Shown in pieces: positions 53,545 to 61,826 of a DNA stretch of 64,000 bases; the first letter of the stretch is position 1; each line of letters starts with the position of its first letter. The position numbers were made by a program, and so were the translations under genes. The notes below the pieces were generated by a model that was given only the letters and a program-made list of their open reading frames with translations, searched no databases and was not told where the DNA came from. The stretch lies in assembly GCF_003939025.1 (NCBI RefSeq), contig NZ_RQIH01000016.1:99449-163448 (forward strand), read 5' to 3'. The stretch is from Rhizobium sophoriradicis (GTDB taxonomy: Bacteria; Pseudomonadota; Alphaproteobacteria; Rhizobiales; Rhizobiaceae).

Positions 53545-54162
53545 TCATTGATAGACATAGACGATCCGGCGCGTGCCGGGATCGACCAGCACGGGACGGT
53601 CGTTGATCCTGGTATAGCGGTATTCATAGTCGGGGATGGTCTGGAAGGTGACATCAGCCGGCACCTCCGCACCGACGACGACATCGCCGCCGAGCCGCAC
53701 CGTCTCAGTCGGATTGGTTTCGATATAGGTGCGCACCGTCTCCGGCGGAGTGATGGTCTCGACAGCCCCGACCGGGCCGATCAGTTCGTCGCCCGGCGCC
53801 GGCTGCGGGTCAGCCGGGACGACGCTGGCGGTCGACTCGTAAGTGACGACGGGAACGCCGATTTCGGCGCGATGCTGCTCGACGATCACCTGGGTGCCGC
53901 CATACTCCATTTGCAGATAATCGGCGTAGACCCAGCCGCGTATGCCGTTGACGTCGACACGGCACCAGCGGCTGCCTTCGATACAGCCATCGAGCACTGC
54001 GGTCGAGCCGCGGGTGGCAAGGCCGACTGCCGGATATTGCGGACCCGGACCTGCGCGGACGTTGAGGTCGTTGACCGTGGTCGCCACCATCTCCGCCTGC
54101 GCCAGACCGTCGGTCGCCAGGAGCACGGCTCCAGCCAGTAGGATGTTTCTCTTCAAGGTCAT
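53545..54162 (-). CDS. Exported SH3-domain/DUF1236 protein
   Basis: A 205-residue protein: signal peptide (ILLAGAVLLATDGLAQA, cleavage near 23), a bacterial SH3 domain (about 25-90: NDLNVRAGPGPQYPAVGLATRGSTAVLDGCIEGSRWCRVDVNGIRGWVYADYL) with two cysteines that may pair, a Pro-rich linker, and the C-terminal DUF1236 region containing VPADVTFQTIPDYEYRYTRINDRPVLVDPGTRRIVYV. AGGAGACGCTCAC precedes ATG 54162. Likely a periplasmic wall-binding protein; function unknown. Confidence 0.9.
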   Translation of the reverse strand: MTLKRNILLAGAVLLATDGLAQAEMVATTVNDLNVRAGPGPQYPAVGLATRGSTAVLDGCIEGSRWCRVDVNGIRGWVYADYLQMEYGGTQVIVEQHRAEIGVPVVTYESTASVVPADPQPAPGDELIGPVGAVETITPPETVRTYIETNPTETVRLGGDVVVGAEVPADVTFQTIPDYEYRYTRINDRPVLVDPGTRRIVYVYQ

Positions 54163-54448
54163 GTGAGCGTCTCCTTGGTTTCGATGGCCGGACAACGCGC
54201 GGCGTTGCACGATGTTCCCCCGCGTTGCATCCGACAAATCGGCGGCTCCAGAGAGCCACGCGCAAATATTTGAAAAAACAGGGCAAAGATTGATTCTGCC
54301 GCTGCATTTGGATGGCGGAAAGCCCTATTAATTTGTGTTGCAGTCGGTGTTTTTGCCGTGAAACAGATCGTGAGAGCGGCAGATTCCGGCTGTCCTTGCC
54401 ACCGTTTCGAACTATACCTGAGCACCCGAGACACCAAGCGAGGCACTT

Positions 54449-55150
54449 ATGGGCATGCTCCAGGCCGGCATCATTCCGGTGACACCTTTTCAGCAGAACT
54501 GCACGGTCTTCTTCGATCCCGACACCCAGGAAGGCGTCGTCGTCGATCCGGGTGGCGACGTGCCGCTCATTCTCCAGGCGATCGAGAAAAGCGGCCTGAC
54601 CATCAAGGAAATCTGGCTGACGCACGGCCACCTCGACCATGCCGGCGGCGCCAAAGAGTTGAAGGAAGCCCTCGGCGTCGACATTGTCGGCCCGCACCAA
54701 GACGACCTGCCACTGTTAGAGCGCATCGAAACCCAGGCGGCGAACTACGGCATATCAGGATTGCGCAACGTCCTGCCCGATCGTTGGCTGAAGGATGGCG
54801 ACAAGGTTTCCTTCGGCGCCCACGAGTTTGAGGTCTATCATGCACCCGGCCATGCACCCGGCCATGTCATCTATTTCAACCGCGCCCAGAACTTCGCCCA
54901 TCTCGGCGACGTGCTCTTCAACGGCTCGATCGGCCGTACAGATCTGCCGGGCGGCAATCATCAGCAGCTGTTGGATTCGATCCGCGACAAGGTCCTGCCG
55001 CTCGGCGACGAGGTCGGCTTCATCTGCGGCCACGGCCCTGGCAGCCGCATCGGCGACGAACGGCGCAGCAATCCGTTCCTGCAGGAGATCAGAGCGCGTG
55101 ACGGCTCGGATGCGGGAAAATCAAGCGAAATGCCCGATGAAAGGATGTGA
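54449..55150 (+). CDS. Metallo-beta-lactamase-fold hydrolase (glyoxalase II-like)
   Basis: A 233-residue MBL-fold protein. The two-metal site is complete: THGHLDHAGG (HxHxDH), the third His in HAPGHAPGHV and the bridging Asp in HLGDVLFNGS; the last His is in CGHGPGS. The short form, without a separate C-terminal helical domain, resembles YcbL-like type II glyoxalases or other hydrolases. GAGGCACTT precedes ATG 54449. Confidence 0.88.
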   Translation: MGMLQAGIIPVTPFQQNCTVFFDPDTQEGVVVDPGGDVPLILQAIEKSGLTIKEIWLTHGHLDHAGGAKELKEALGVDIVGPHQDDLPLLERIETQAANYGISGLRNVLPDRWLKDGDKVSFGAHEFEVYHAPGHAPGHVIYFNRAQNFAHLGDVLFNGSIGRTDLPGGNHQQLLDSIRDKVLPLGDEVGFICGHGPGSRIGDERRSNPFLQEIRARDGSDAGKSSEMPDERM

Positions 55151-55158
55151 GCTCAGGC

Positions 55159-55500
55159 TCACATCATCTTCTGGCCGTTCGGCACCGGCTGTTCGACCGC
55201 GGCGAGCACGATCGCGCCGTTCTCATCCTCGAAGCCCAGCGTCAGCACTTCCGAGCGGAACGGCCCGATTTGGCGTGGCGGGAAGTTGACAACGCCAAGC
55301 ACCTGCCGGCCGACCAGGCTTTCCGGCGTATAATGCACGGTGATCTGCGCCGATGATTTTTTTATGCCGATGTCAGGGCCGAAGTCGATGGCCAGCTTGA
55401 ACGCCGGCTTGCGCGCTTCCGGAAAGGGACTGGCCTCGACGATCGTGCCGACACGGATGTCGACACGATCGAAATCGGCGTAGGTGATCTCTTCGGCCAT
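55159..55500 (-). CDS. csaA: tRNA-binding protein, CsaA type
   Basis: A 113-residue EMAP/tRNA-binding domain protein: VDIRVGTIVEASPFPEARKPAFKLAIDFG, SAQITVHYTPESLVGRQVLGVVNFPPRQIG and FEDENGAIVLAAVEQPVPNGQKM are the standard CsaA motifs. It is thought to bind tRNA and to aid protein export as a chaperone. Nine bases upstream of its start is the stop of proC, which reads the same way. Convergent with the MBL gene. Confidence 0.92.
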   Translation of the reverse strand: MAEEITYADFDRVDIRVGTIVEASPFPEARKPAFKLAIDFGPDIGIKKSSAQITVHYTPESLVGRQVLGVVNFPPRQIGPFRSEVLTLGFEDENGAIVLAAVEQPVPNGQKMM

Positions 55501-55509
55501 GGGTGTCTC

Positions 55510-56337
55510 TCAGCCGGCCAGTTCCTCGGCCCGCTTGCGCGCTGCCGCGAGTGCCGCGTCGAACAAAGGCTGCATGCCGTTTTCGGCCATCAGCACCGCG
55601 AGTGCTGCCGCCGTCGTTCCGCCGGGAGAAGTCACATTCTGCCGCAGCCGCGAGGCATCGTCGGGGGACTGGTGCAAAAGTTCACCAGCCCCCGCGACAG
55701 TTTCCCGCGCAAGACGCATGGCGAGGTCCGCCTGCAGGCCGAGCTTCCGGCCCGCTTCCGCCATACATTCGACGAGATAGAAGACATAGGCCGGCCCACT
55801 GCCGGAAAGCGCCGTCACGGCATCGATATCGGCTTCCCCAGGCACCCATTCGACCGGGCCGGAGACGCGCAGAAGGGAATGGACGCGCTCACGCTGCTGA
55901 TCGCTGACCGCTGAATTGGCATAGGCCCCGGTGACGCCGCGGCCAACCATGGCCGGCGTGTTCGGCATGGCCCGCACCATGGCGGCTTTCCCGAGATGCT
56001 TTTCGAGAAAACCGAGCGTCTTGCCGGCAGCGACCGAGACGACGACCGTCTCCGGCCCGACAGCGCTTTTCACCGCCGGCAACACCCCCTCCATCACTTG
56101 CGGCTTCACCGCAAGGAACAATACGCCTGCCTTCAACGCTGCCGGAACGGCCGCGAGATGGGTCGCTCCCGCCTCGCCGATCGTCGCCAGCATCGCCGGT
56201 GACGGGCCGGGATCGACGACGATGACGGCCGAGCCCGGAACGCCGCTCTTCAACCAGCCGGAGAGCATCGCTCCGCCCATGTTGCCGGCCCCGATCAGAA
56301 CGACGGGATGTTTCGCGGAGAAAGCCTTGGCTGGCAT
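55510..56337 (-). CDS. proC: Pyrroline-5-carboxylate reductase
   Basis: A 275-residue enzyme. Rossmann motif VVLIGAGNMGGAMLSGWL, then AVKPQVM, RAMPNTPAMVGRG, and the C-terminal catalytic helix region DAVTALSGSGPAYVFYLVECMAEAG with LHQSPDDASRLRQNVTSPGGTT. It makes proline from pyrroline-5-carboxylate with NADPH. ATG 56337 is one base after the YbjN-type gene, so they are coupled. csaA follows nine bases after its stop. Confidence 0.94.
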   Translation of the reverse strand: MPAKAFSAKHPVVLIGAGNMGGAMLSGWLKSGVPGSAVIVVDPGPSPAMLATIGEAGATHLAAVPAALKAGVLFLAVKPQVMEGVLPAVKSAVGPETVVVSVAAGKTLGFLEKHLGKAAMVRAMPNTPAMVGRGVTGAYANSAVSDQQRERVHSLLRVSGPVEWVPGEADIDAVTALSGSGPAYVFYLVECMAEAGRKLGLQADLAMRLARETVAGAGELLHQSPDDASRLRQNVTSPGGTTAAALAVLMAENGMQPLFDAALAAARKRAEELAG

Positions 56338-56338
56338 C

Positions 56339-56839
56339 TTATGCCTCGCCGACCGTTTCGAACAGCACCGCTTCCATTGCCTTGGCCGCATCCATGCCGG
56401 ACCAAACGACGAACTGGAAAGCCTGGAAATAGGCCTCGCAGGTGTCGAGCGCGCTGGAAAGCAGCACTTCCACTTGGCGGTTGGTGGGCTCGGCGCCGCC
56501 GGCAAGCAGCAGCGACTGCCTGAAGATGACGACGTCTTCCTGGCGCCAGAGGTCGAAATGCCCCATCAGCACCTGCCCATTGATCGCCGAGAGCAGCTTG
56601 ACCACCTCGTTGACCCTGATGTCGGGGACTTTGATATCGAATGCGCAGCCAAGATGCAGCGCCTCGAATTCCTCCATCCAGGAGAAGGAGACATGATAGT
56701 CCGCCCAGCGCCCCTCGACCGTCATCGCGATCTCGTCCTCGCCGGACCGTTCGAACGACCAGTCATTGTTGGAGGCCACGTACTCGATCATATCGACCGG
56801 GTTCGACTGACGCTCGACTTCCAATTCCATCAGGTTCAT
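56339..56839 (-). CDS. YbjN domain-containing protein
   Basis: A 166-residue YbjN/type III secretion chaperone-like protein (VDMIEYVASNNDWSFERSGEDEIAMTVEGRWADYHVSFSWMEEFEALHLGCAFD is the core, with LLSAINGQVLMGHFDLWRQEDVVIFRQSLLLAGG later). ATG 56839 has GAAGGTG upstream; the longer frame to 56890 is unlikely. First gene of a YbjN-proC-csaA operon, a conserved order in rhizobia. Function unknown; probably a protein-binding or regulatory factor. Confidence 0.88.
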   Translation of the reverse strand: MNLMELEVERQSNPVDMIEYVASNNDWSFERSGEDEIAMTVEGRWADYHVSFSWMEEFEALHLGCAFDIKVPDIRVNEVVKLLSAINGQVLMGHFDLWRQEDVVIFRQSLLLAGGAEPTNRQVEVLLSSALDTCEAYFQAFQFVVWSGMDAAKAMEAVLFETVGEA

Positions 56840-57025
56840 GCAGCACCTTCTTGACCGGAATGAATGCGACCTAACTTCGTGTACGAACACAAGAAAGACA
56901 CACGCAAATACCGGAAACTACCACTGGATGATCGTTGAACCGCTGCCAGACTTAACGCAGATAACCTGCCCGGAGCTTACCAAGTCGCTTCGAATCATCA
57001 TTTAAAATCAGTCTATAATGACCCT
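56840..57025. other. Upstream region of the YbjN-proC operon
   Basis: No gene is supported. It must contain the leftward promoter of the YbjN gene and borders the candidate small RNA on its right. A minus-strand open frame (56952-57371) is present but has no ribosome site and overlaps ubiK. Confidence 0.35.
57014..57019 (+). promoter_or_regulatory. Consensus -10 box of a possible small RNA
   Basis: TATAAT, exact consensus, in AT-rich surroundings; the -35 region (CTTCGA around 56991-56996) is poor. It would start transcription near 57026. Confidence 0.35.
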
Positions 57026-57172
57026 TGCCACCTGCCAGCCCCCTCAGAGGAAAATACGGACGGGCCGTTGTGGAAAGCTCTTCGAAACTCAATTCAGAAG
57101 GGAGAATAAGCGACTCTGCGAATTGGCTTTTTTGGCAGTGTCCACAGGTGGAAAACTCACCTGGATTTTTTT
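57026..57172 (+). ncRNA. Candidate small RNA upstream of ubiK
   Basis: No coding frame fits this stretch. On the plus strand a consensus TATAAT is followed by about 147 bases ending in CAGGTG-GAAAACT-CACCTG (57145-57163) and a run of seven T, like an intrinsic terminator. A segment near the start (CCACCTGCCA) can pair with TGG and CAGGTGG near the end. ubiK reads the opposite way, so the T-run cannot be its terminator. Expression is not proven and no known RNA family is recognised. Confidence 0.35.
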
Positions 57173-57229
57173 GTGACAGACGCGACGTGTGACATGAAGG
57201 CAACGCCGCGTCTGCACCGTACCGGGATA

Positions 57230-57490
57230 TCAGTGACCCTCGCCGGCAAGCTTCGCTTCCAAAGCCGCGATGCGGGCGGCAAGCGCCTCGTTTTCGTCGC
57301 GTGCCTTGATCGCCATCTCGCGCACGGCCTCGAATTCCTCGCGCTTGACGACGTCCATGCTGTTCAGCCAACGCTCGGCCTGGGCGTTGAAAGCCGTCTC
57401 GATCTCCTTGCGGACTCCCTGGGCAGCACCTGCCGCGTCGGTCATCAGCTTGGCGAACTCATCCATGATGCGGTTCGTTCCGGTCGTCAT
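57230..57490 (-). CDS. ubiK: Ubiquinone biosynthesis accessory factor UbiK
   Basis: An 86-residue helical protein of the BMFP/UbiK family: MDEFAKLMTDAAGAAQGVRKEIE, then AQAERWLNSMDVVKREEFEAVREMAIKARDENEALAARIAALEAKL, a long amphipathic helix ending in a coiled coil for trimerisation. UbiK helps the Ubi complex in aerobic ubiquinone synthesis and binds lipid. GGGAGAAAAACGCC precedes ATG 57490. Divergent from lgt. Confidence 0.9.
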   Translation of the reverse strand: MTTGTNRIMDEFAKLMTDAAGAAQGVRKEIETAFNAQAERWLNSMDVVKREEFEAVREMAIKARDENEALAARIAALEAKLAGEGH

Positions 57491-57723
57491 GGCGTTTTTC
57501 TCCCTTCGGATGCGGTGAATTCGGCCCTTCAGGGCCTCGAAGATTGAGGTAGGGCTTCGCCACCAGGGATGCAAGCGCTTTGCACGGCATAGTCGTCGCC
57601 GGGCCGGGTTGCGGAAGCGAGATCACGAACAATGGACTTGACCGTCCGGGATCGCAGCGGCATGTTCCGCCGACTTCAACGGATGGGAAAACCTTGCCGA
57701 TAGCCGCCGATCTCCTTGCCATC

Positions 57724-58542
57724 ATGCCTTTCCCGGACATCGATCCGATCGCCTTTTCGATCGGTCCGCTGGCGATTCACTGGTACGGTCTCGCCTATGT
57801 CGCCGGCATTCTGCTCGGCTGGGCCTATGCGCGCCGGATCGCCGCCAATGACAGTCTCTGGCCCGGCAACGCGTCGCCGATATCGAGAGTGCAGCTCGAC
57901 GATTTCATCGTCTGGGCAGCCCTCGGCGTCGTCCTCGGCGGTCGCCTCGGCTATATCTTCTTCTATGATCTCACAGCCGTCCTGCATGATCCCGTTCGTG
58001 CGGTTCAGATCTGGAACGGCGGCATGTCGTTCCATGGCGGCCTGGCCGGCACGACGGTTGCCATGATCCTCTTTGCCCGCCGCCACGCAATTCCGGTCTG
58101 GAGCCTGTTCGACATCGTCGCCACGGTCGTTCCCTTCGGCCTGTTCTTCGGCCGCATCGCCAATTTCATCAATGGCGAGCTCTGGGGCCGCTTGACCGAC
58201 GTGCCTTGGGCCGTGGTTTTCCCGACCGGCGGTCCTTTCGCCCGCCACCCGAGCCAGCTCTACGAGGCCGGCCTCGAAGGTATCGTCCTGCTTCTGGTGC
58301 TCGCCGCCCTCGTCTACGGCATGCGCGTACTGAAAAGCCCGGGCTTCATCTCCGGCGTCTTCGTCTGCGGCTATGCGCTTTCACGCATCTTCGTTGAATT
58401 CTTCCGCGAGCCCGACTCCCAGCTCGGTTACCTCCTCGGCACCAACTGGCTGACCATGGGCATGGTTCTCTCCTCGCCGATGATTCTGCTCGGCCTCTGG
58501 GCGATGCTGCGCGCCCGCCGCCAGGCTGCGCTGCAGCTCTGA
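57724..58542 (+). CDS. lgt: Prolipoprotein diacylglyceryl transferase
   Basis: A 272-residue membrane enzyme with seven helices. The Lgt signature GRIANFINGELWGRLTDVPWAVVFP is complete, and HWYGLAYVAGILLGW, HGGLAG and RHPSQLYEAGLEG contain the catalytic His/Arg residues. It transfers diacylglycerol from phosphatidylglycerol to lipoprotein cysteines. ATG 57724 is used; TTG 57694 behind GGATGGGA would add ten residues (starting MPIAADLLAI) and may be the true start. midA follows by 17 bases. Confidence 0.93.
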   Translation: MPFPDIDPIAFSIGPLAIHWYGLAYVAGILLGWAYARRIAANDSLWPGNASPISRVQLDDFIVWAALGVVLGGRLGYIFFYDLTAVLHDPVRAVQIWNGGMSFHGGLAGTTVAMILFARRHAIPVWSLFDIVATVVPFGLFFGRIANFINGELWGRLTDVPWAVVFPTGGPFARHPSQLYEAGLEGIVLLLVLAALVYGMRVLKSPGFISGVFVCGYALSRIFVEFFREPDSQLGYLLGTNWLTMGMVLSSPMILLGLWAMLRARRQAALQL

Positions 58543-58559
58543 CACGGCGGATAAACGAG

Positions 58560-59660
58560 ATGAGCACCGCCCTCGGCGAAAAAATCAAGGCGATCATCCA
58601 GGCCAACGGTCCGATCAGCGTCACCGATTATTTCTCGCTCTGCCTGGCCGATCCCGAACATGGCTATTACCGCACCCGCGAGCCCTTCGGCCGCTCCGGC
58701 GACTTCGTCACCGCTCCGGAGATCAGCCAGATCTTCGGCGAAATGATCGGCGTCTTCATCGTCCATGCCTGGCAGCGCCACGGCACGCCGGCGGATGTGC
58801 GCCTCGTCGAGATCGGGCCTGGCCGCGGCACGATGATATCAGACATGCTGCGCGTCATCTCGCGCATCGCCCCACCGCTTTTCGACACCATGACCGTGCA
58901 TCTTGTCGAAACCAGCGAGCGCCTGCGCGACGTCCAGAAGCAGACGCTCGAAGACTACGGCGAAAAAATCGCCTGGCACGACGGCTTCGACGAAGTCCCG
59001 GCCGGCTTCACCCTGATCGCCGCCAATGAATTGTTCGACGCGATCCCGATCCGCCAGTTCATCCGCACGCAGACAGGTTTTCGCGAGCGCATGGTCGGGC
59101 TCGACGCCGACGGTGAGTTGACCTTCGCCGCCGGCGTCGCCGGCCTCGATCCGGCTCTGCTGCCCGAACCGGTGCAGAACCTGCCGCTCGGCACGCTTTT
59201 CGAGATCTCGCCCGCCCGGCAGGCCGTGATGATGGCGATCTGCGAGCGGCTGCGCGCCTTCGGCGGCACGGCGCTGGTCATCGACTACGGCCATCTCGTC
59301 ACCGGGTTCGGCGATACGCTGCAGGCAGTGCGCATGCATGAATTCGACCCGCCGCTTGCCCATCCCGGCGAAGCCGATCTGACGAGCCACGTCGATTTCC
59401 AGCAGCTTGCCGAAACGGCGCTGGCAGCCGGCCTGCATCTGAACGGCGCCCTGCATCAGGGCGACTTTCTGACCGGCCTCGGCATCCTCGAGCGCGCCGC
59501 CGCACTCGGCCGCGATCGCGAACCGCAGACCCAGCAGGTCATCCAGACGGCCGTCGACAGGCTTGCCGGCGCCGGTGAAGGCCGGATGGGAGAACTGTTC
59601 AAGGCGATGGCCGTCTCGCATCCGGCCGTAGATCTCATGCCCTTTCGTCCGGTGGATTGA
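58560..59660 (+). CDS. SAM-dependent methyltransferase, MidA/NDUFAF7 family
   Basis: A 366-residue DUF185 protein. The Rossmann fold has VRLVEIGPGRGTMISDMLRV (SAM motif I), LVETSERLRDVQKQTL and AANELFDAIPIRQF. Mitochondrial NDUFAF7/MidA methylates an arginine of a complex I subunit; the bacterial role is probably the same or close. In an operon after lgt. Confidence 0.9.
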   Translation: MSTALGEKIKAIIQANGPISVTDYFSLCLADPEHGYYRTREPFGRSGDFVTAPEISQIFGEMIGVFIVHAWQRHGTPADVRLVEIGPGRGTMISDMLRVISRIAPPLFDTMTVHLVETSERLRDVQKQTLEDYGEKIAWHDGFDEVPAGFTLIAANELFDAIPIRQFIRTQTGFRERMVGLDADGELTFAAGVAGLDPALLPEPVQNLPLGTLFEISPARQAVMMAICERLRAFGGTALVIDYGHLVTGFGDTLQAVRMHEFDPPLAHPGEADLTSHVDFQQLAETALAAGLHLNGALHQGDFLTGLGILERAAALGRDREPQTQQVIQTAVDRLAGAGEGRMGELFKAMAVSHPAVDLMPFRPVD

Positions 59661-59772
59661 CAGGGCGCACGCGGCTGAGCCAACATCCGCGCGAAACAGC
59701 AACTTGAAGCGCGCCGCAGATGCGATGCGCTCGGGACAATAACAAACCTCTCGAAAAAGCCCGGAATCACAG

Positions 59773-60567
59773 ATGCAGGACGCGGCCTCTCCAGCACCGA
59801 TCGAAAGCGCGCTGCTGAACGATGCGACGGGCGGCGCCATCCGCCATGGTTATTTCACCCGGAGCGGCGGCGTTTCCGAAGGGATCTATCGCGGCCTCAA
59901 TGTCGGCCTCGGCTCCAGCGACGAACGGCAAAAAGTCATGGAGAACCGCCGTCGCGTCGCCGCCTGGTTCGACCTGCCGATCGAGCGGCTGGCAACCGTG
60001 CACCAGGTGCATTCCCCCGATGTCGTCACGGTTGGCGCTGACCATGACGGCTCCCGTCCCGACGCTGATGCGCTGGTGACGGCAGCCCGCGGCATTGTGC
60101 TCGGTGTGCTCGCCGCCGATTGCGGCCCGATCCTCTTCGCCGACCCCGAAAATCGCGTCATCGGCGCCGCCCATGCCGGCTGGAAGGGTGCGCTGACCGG
60201 CGTGCTCGAAAATACCATCGCCGCCATGGAGGCGCTGGGAGCGAACCGCGACAGCATCGTCGCCTGCCTCGGTCCCTCGATCAGTCAGGCAAGTTATGAG
60301 GTCGGCCCGGAATTCGTCGACCGCTTCATCACCGAAAATCCGGACTACGAACGCTTCTTCATACCCTCCGCGACGCCCCGCCACGCCATGTTCGACCTGC
60401 CGGCACTGACCATCGAACGGTTGACCCAGGCCGGCGTGCGAGCCGAAAGCCTCGGCCTCTGCACCTATCCGGACAGCGAGCGCTTCTTTTCCTATCGCCG
60501 GACGACACATCGCAAGGAGCCGGACTACGGCCGCCAGATTTCAGCGATATCAATCAGGGAGACTTGA
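59773..60567 (+). CDS. pgeF: Peptidoglycan editing factor PgeF (laccase domain, YfiH)
   Basis: A 264-residue protein of the laccase-domain (DUF152) family: HGYFTRSGGVSEGIYRGLNVG, VHQVHSPDVV, AADCGPILFAD and GAAHAGWKGAL provide the zinc ligands (His, Cys, His) of the active site. E. coli PgeF removes faulty L-Ser from peptidoglycan precursors; purine nucleosidase-type activity is reported for relatives. 112 bases after midA. The M24 gene starts five bases after its stop. Confidence 0.92.
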   Translation: MQDAASPAPIESALLNDATGGAIRHGYFTRSGGVSEGIYRGLNVGLGSSDERQKVMENRRRVAAWFDLPIERLATVHQVHSPDVVTVGADHDGSRPDADALVTAARGIVLGVLAADCGPILFADPENRVIGAAHAGWKGALTGVLENTIAAMEALGANRDSIVACLGPSISQASYEVGPEFVDRFITENPDYERFFIPSATPRHAMFDLPALTIERLTQAGVRAESLGLCTYPDSERFFSYRRTTHRKEPDYGRQISAISIRET

Positions 60568-60572
60568 GCAGA

Positions 60573-61724
60573 ATGGCACTGCACTTCGAAAAGGCCGAGT
60601 TCGCAAGCCGACTTGCACGCCTCACCGAGAAGATGAAGGAAGAAAAGCTCGACGCCCTGCTGCTCTTCGCCCAGGAAAGCATGTACTGGCTGACCGGCTA
60701 CGACACTTTCGGCTACTGCTTCTTCCAGACGCTGATCGTCAAGAGCGACGGCACCATGGCGCTAATCACCCGTTCGGCCGATCTTCGCCAGGCCAAGCAT
60801 ACCTCGGTCCTCGACGACATCCATATCTGGGTCGACCGGGTCAATGCCGATCCGACGCTCGACCTGAAGAACCTGCTGATCGAGATGGATCTGCTCGGCA
60901 CCCGCATCGGCGTCGAATATGATACGCACGGCATGACCGGCCGCGTCGCCCGCCTGCTCGACGCGCAGCTGACCACTTTCGGCCAGATCGTCGATGCCTC
61001 CTATCTCGTCAGCCGTCTTCGCCTGATCAAGAGCCCGACCGAGATCGCCTATGTCGAACGGGCCGCCGCGCTCGCCGACGACGCGCTCGACGCCGCAATC
61101 CGGCTGACGAAACCGGGCGCTGACGAAGCCGACATCCTCGCCGCCATGCAGGGAGCGGTTTTTTCCGGCGGCGGCGACTATCCCGCCAACGAGTTCATCA
61201 TCGGTTCGGCGGCCGACGCGCTGCTCTGCCGCTACAAGGCCGGCCGCCGCAAGCTCGACGCCAATGACCAGCTGACGCTCGAATGGGCCGGCACCTACGC
61301 GCATTATCATGCCGCCATGATGCGCACGATCGTCATCGGCGAGCCGATGCAACGCCATCGCGAAATCTACAATGCCTGCCGAGAAACCATCGAAGCGATC
61401 GAGACCGTGCTGAAGCCCGGCTACACCTTCGGCGACGTCTTCGATATGCATGCCAGGATCATGGACGAGCGCGGCCTCACCCGCCACCGGCTGAATGCCT
61501 GCGGTTATTCGCTCGGAGCCCGCTTCTCTCCGTCCTGGATGGAGCATCAGATGTTCCATGTCGGCAATCCGCAGCCGATCGAGCCAAACATGTCGCTCTT
61601 CGTGCACATGATCATCGCCGATTCCGATACCGGGACCGCGATGACGCTCGGACAGACCTATCTGACGACAGCGGATGCGCCGCGCGCACTGTCTCGTCAT
61701 CCGCTCGATTTTATCGGCCTTTGA
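60573..61724 (+). CDS. M24-fold hydrolase, metal-site lost (creatinase/DoeA-like)
   Basis: A 383-residue protein with a creatinase N-terminal domain (ARLTEKMKEEKLDALLLFAQESMYWLTGYDTFGY) and an M24 pita-bread domain. The five metal ligands of aminopeptidase P are replaced: LTLEWAGTYAHYHAAMMRT has Glu and Ala at the two Asp positions, the GHGIG motif becomes ACGYSLG, and neither C-terminal Glu site is kept. This matches metal-independent members such as creatinase and ectoine hydrolase DoeA (GGDYPA, CGYSLG.SPSWMEHQMF). So it is probably an amidine or amide hydrolase rather than a peptidase. Substrate unknown. Confidence 0.8.
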   Translation: MALHFEKAEFASRLARLTEKMKEEKLDALLLFAQESMYWLTGYDTFGYCFFQTLIVKSDGTMALITRSADLRQAKHTSVLDDIHIWVDRVNADPTLDLKNLLIEMDLLGTRIGVEYDTHGMTGRVARLLDAQLTTFGQIVDASYLVSRLRLIKSPTEIAYVERAAALADDALDAAIRLTKPGADEADILAAMQGAVFSGGGDYPANEFIIGSAADALLCRYKAGRRKLDANDQLTLEWAGTYAHYHAAMMRTIVIGEPMQRHREIYNACRETIEAIETVLKPGYTFGDVFDMHARIMDERGLTRHRLNACGYSLGARFSPSWMEHQMFHVGNPQPIEPNMSLFVHMIIADSDTGTAMTLGQTYLTTADAPRALSRHPLDFIGL

Positions 61725-61826
61725 AGCCCGGGATTGACGGATGAGAATCCGGAATTGACAGAGGACCATCCCCGCCCCCATAAATTCGGGCGGGCTGATG
61801 CGATTGTGGGAAGGACGGATCACCGG

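Noticed and set aside
56952..57371. A 139-codon minus-strand frame upstream of YbjN
   Set aside because: It overlaps ubiK on the same strand in another frame, has no ribosome site and no recognisable product.
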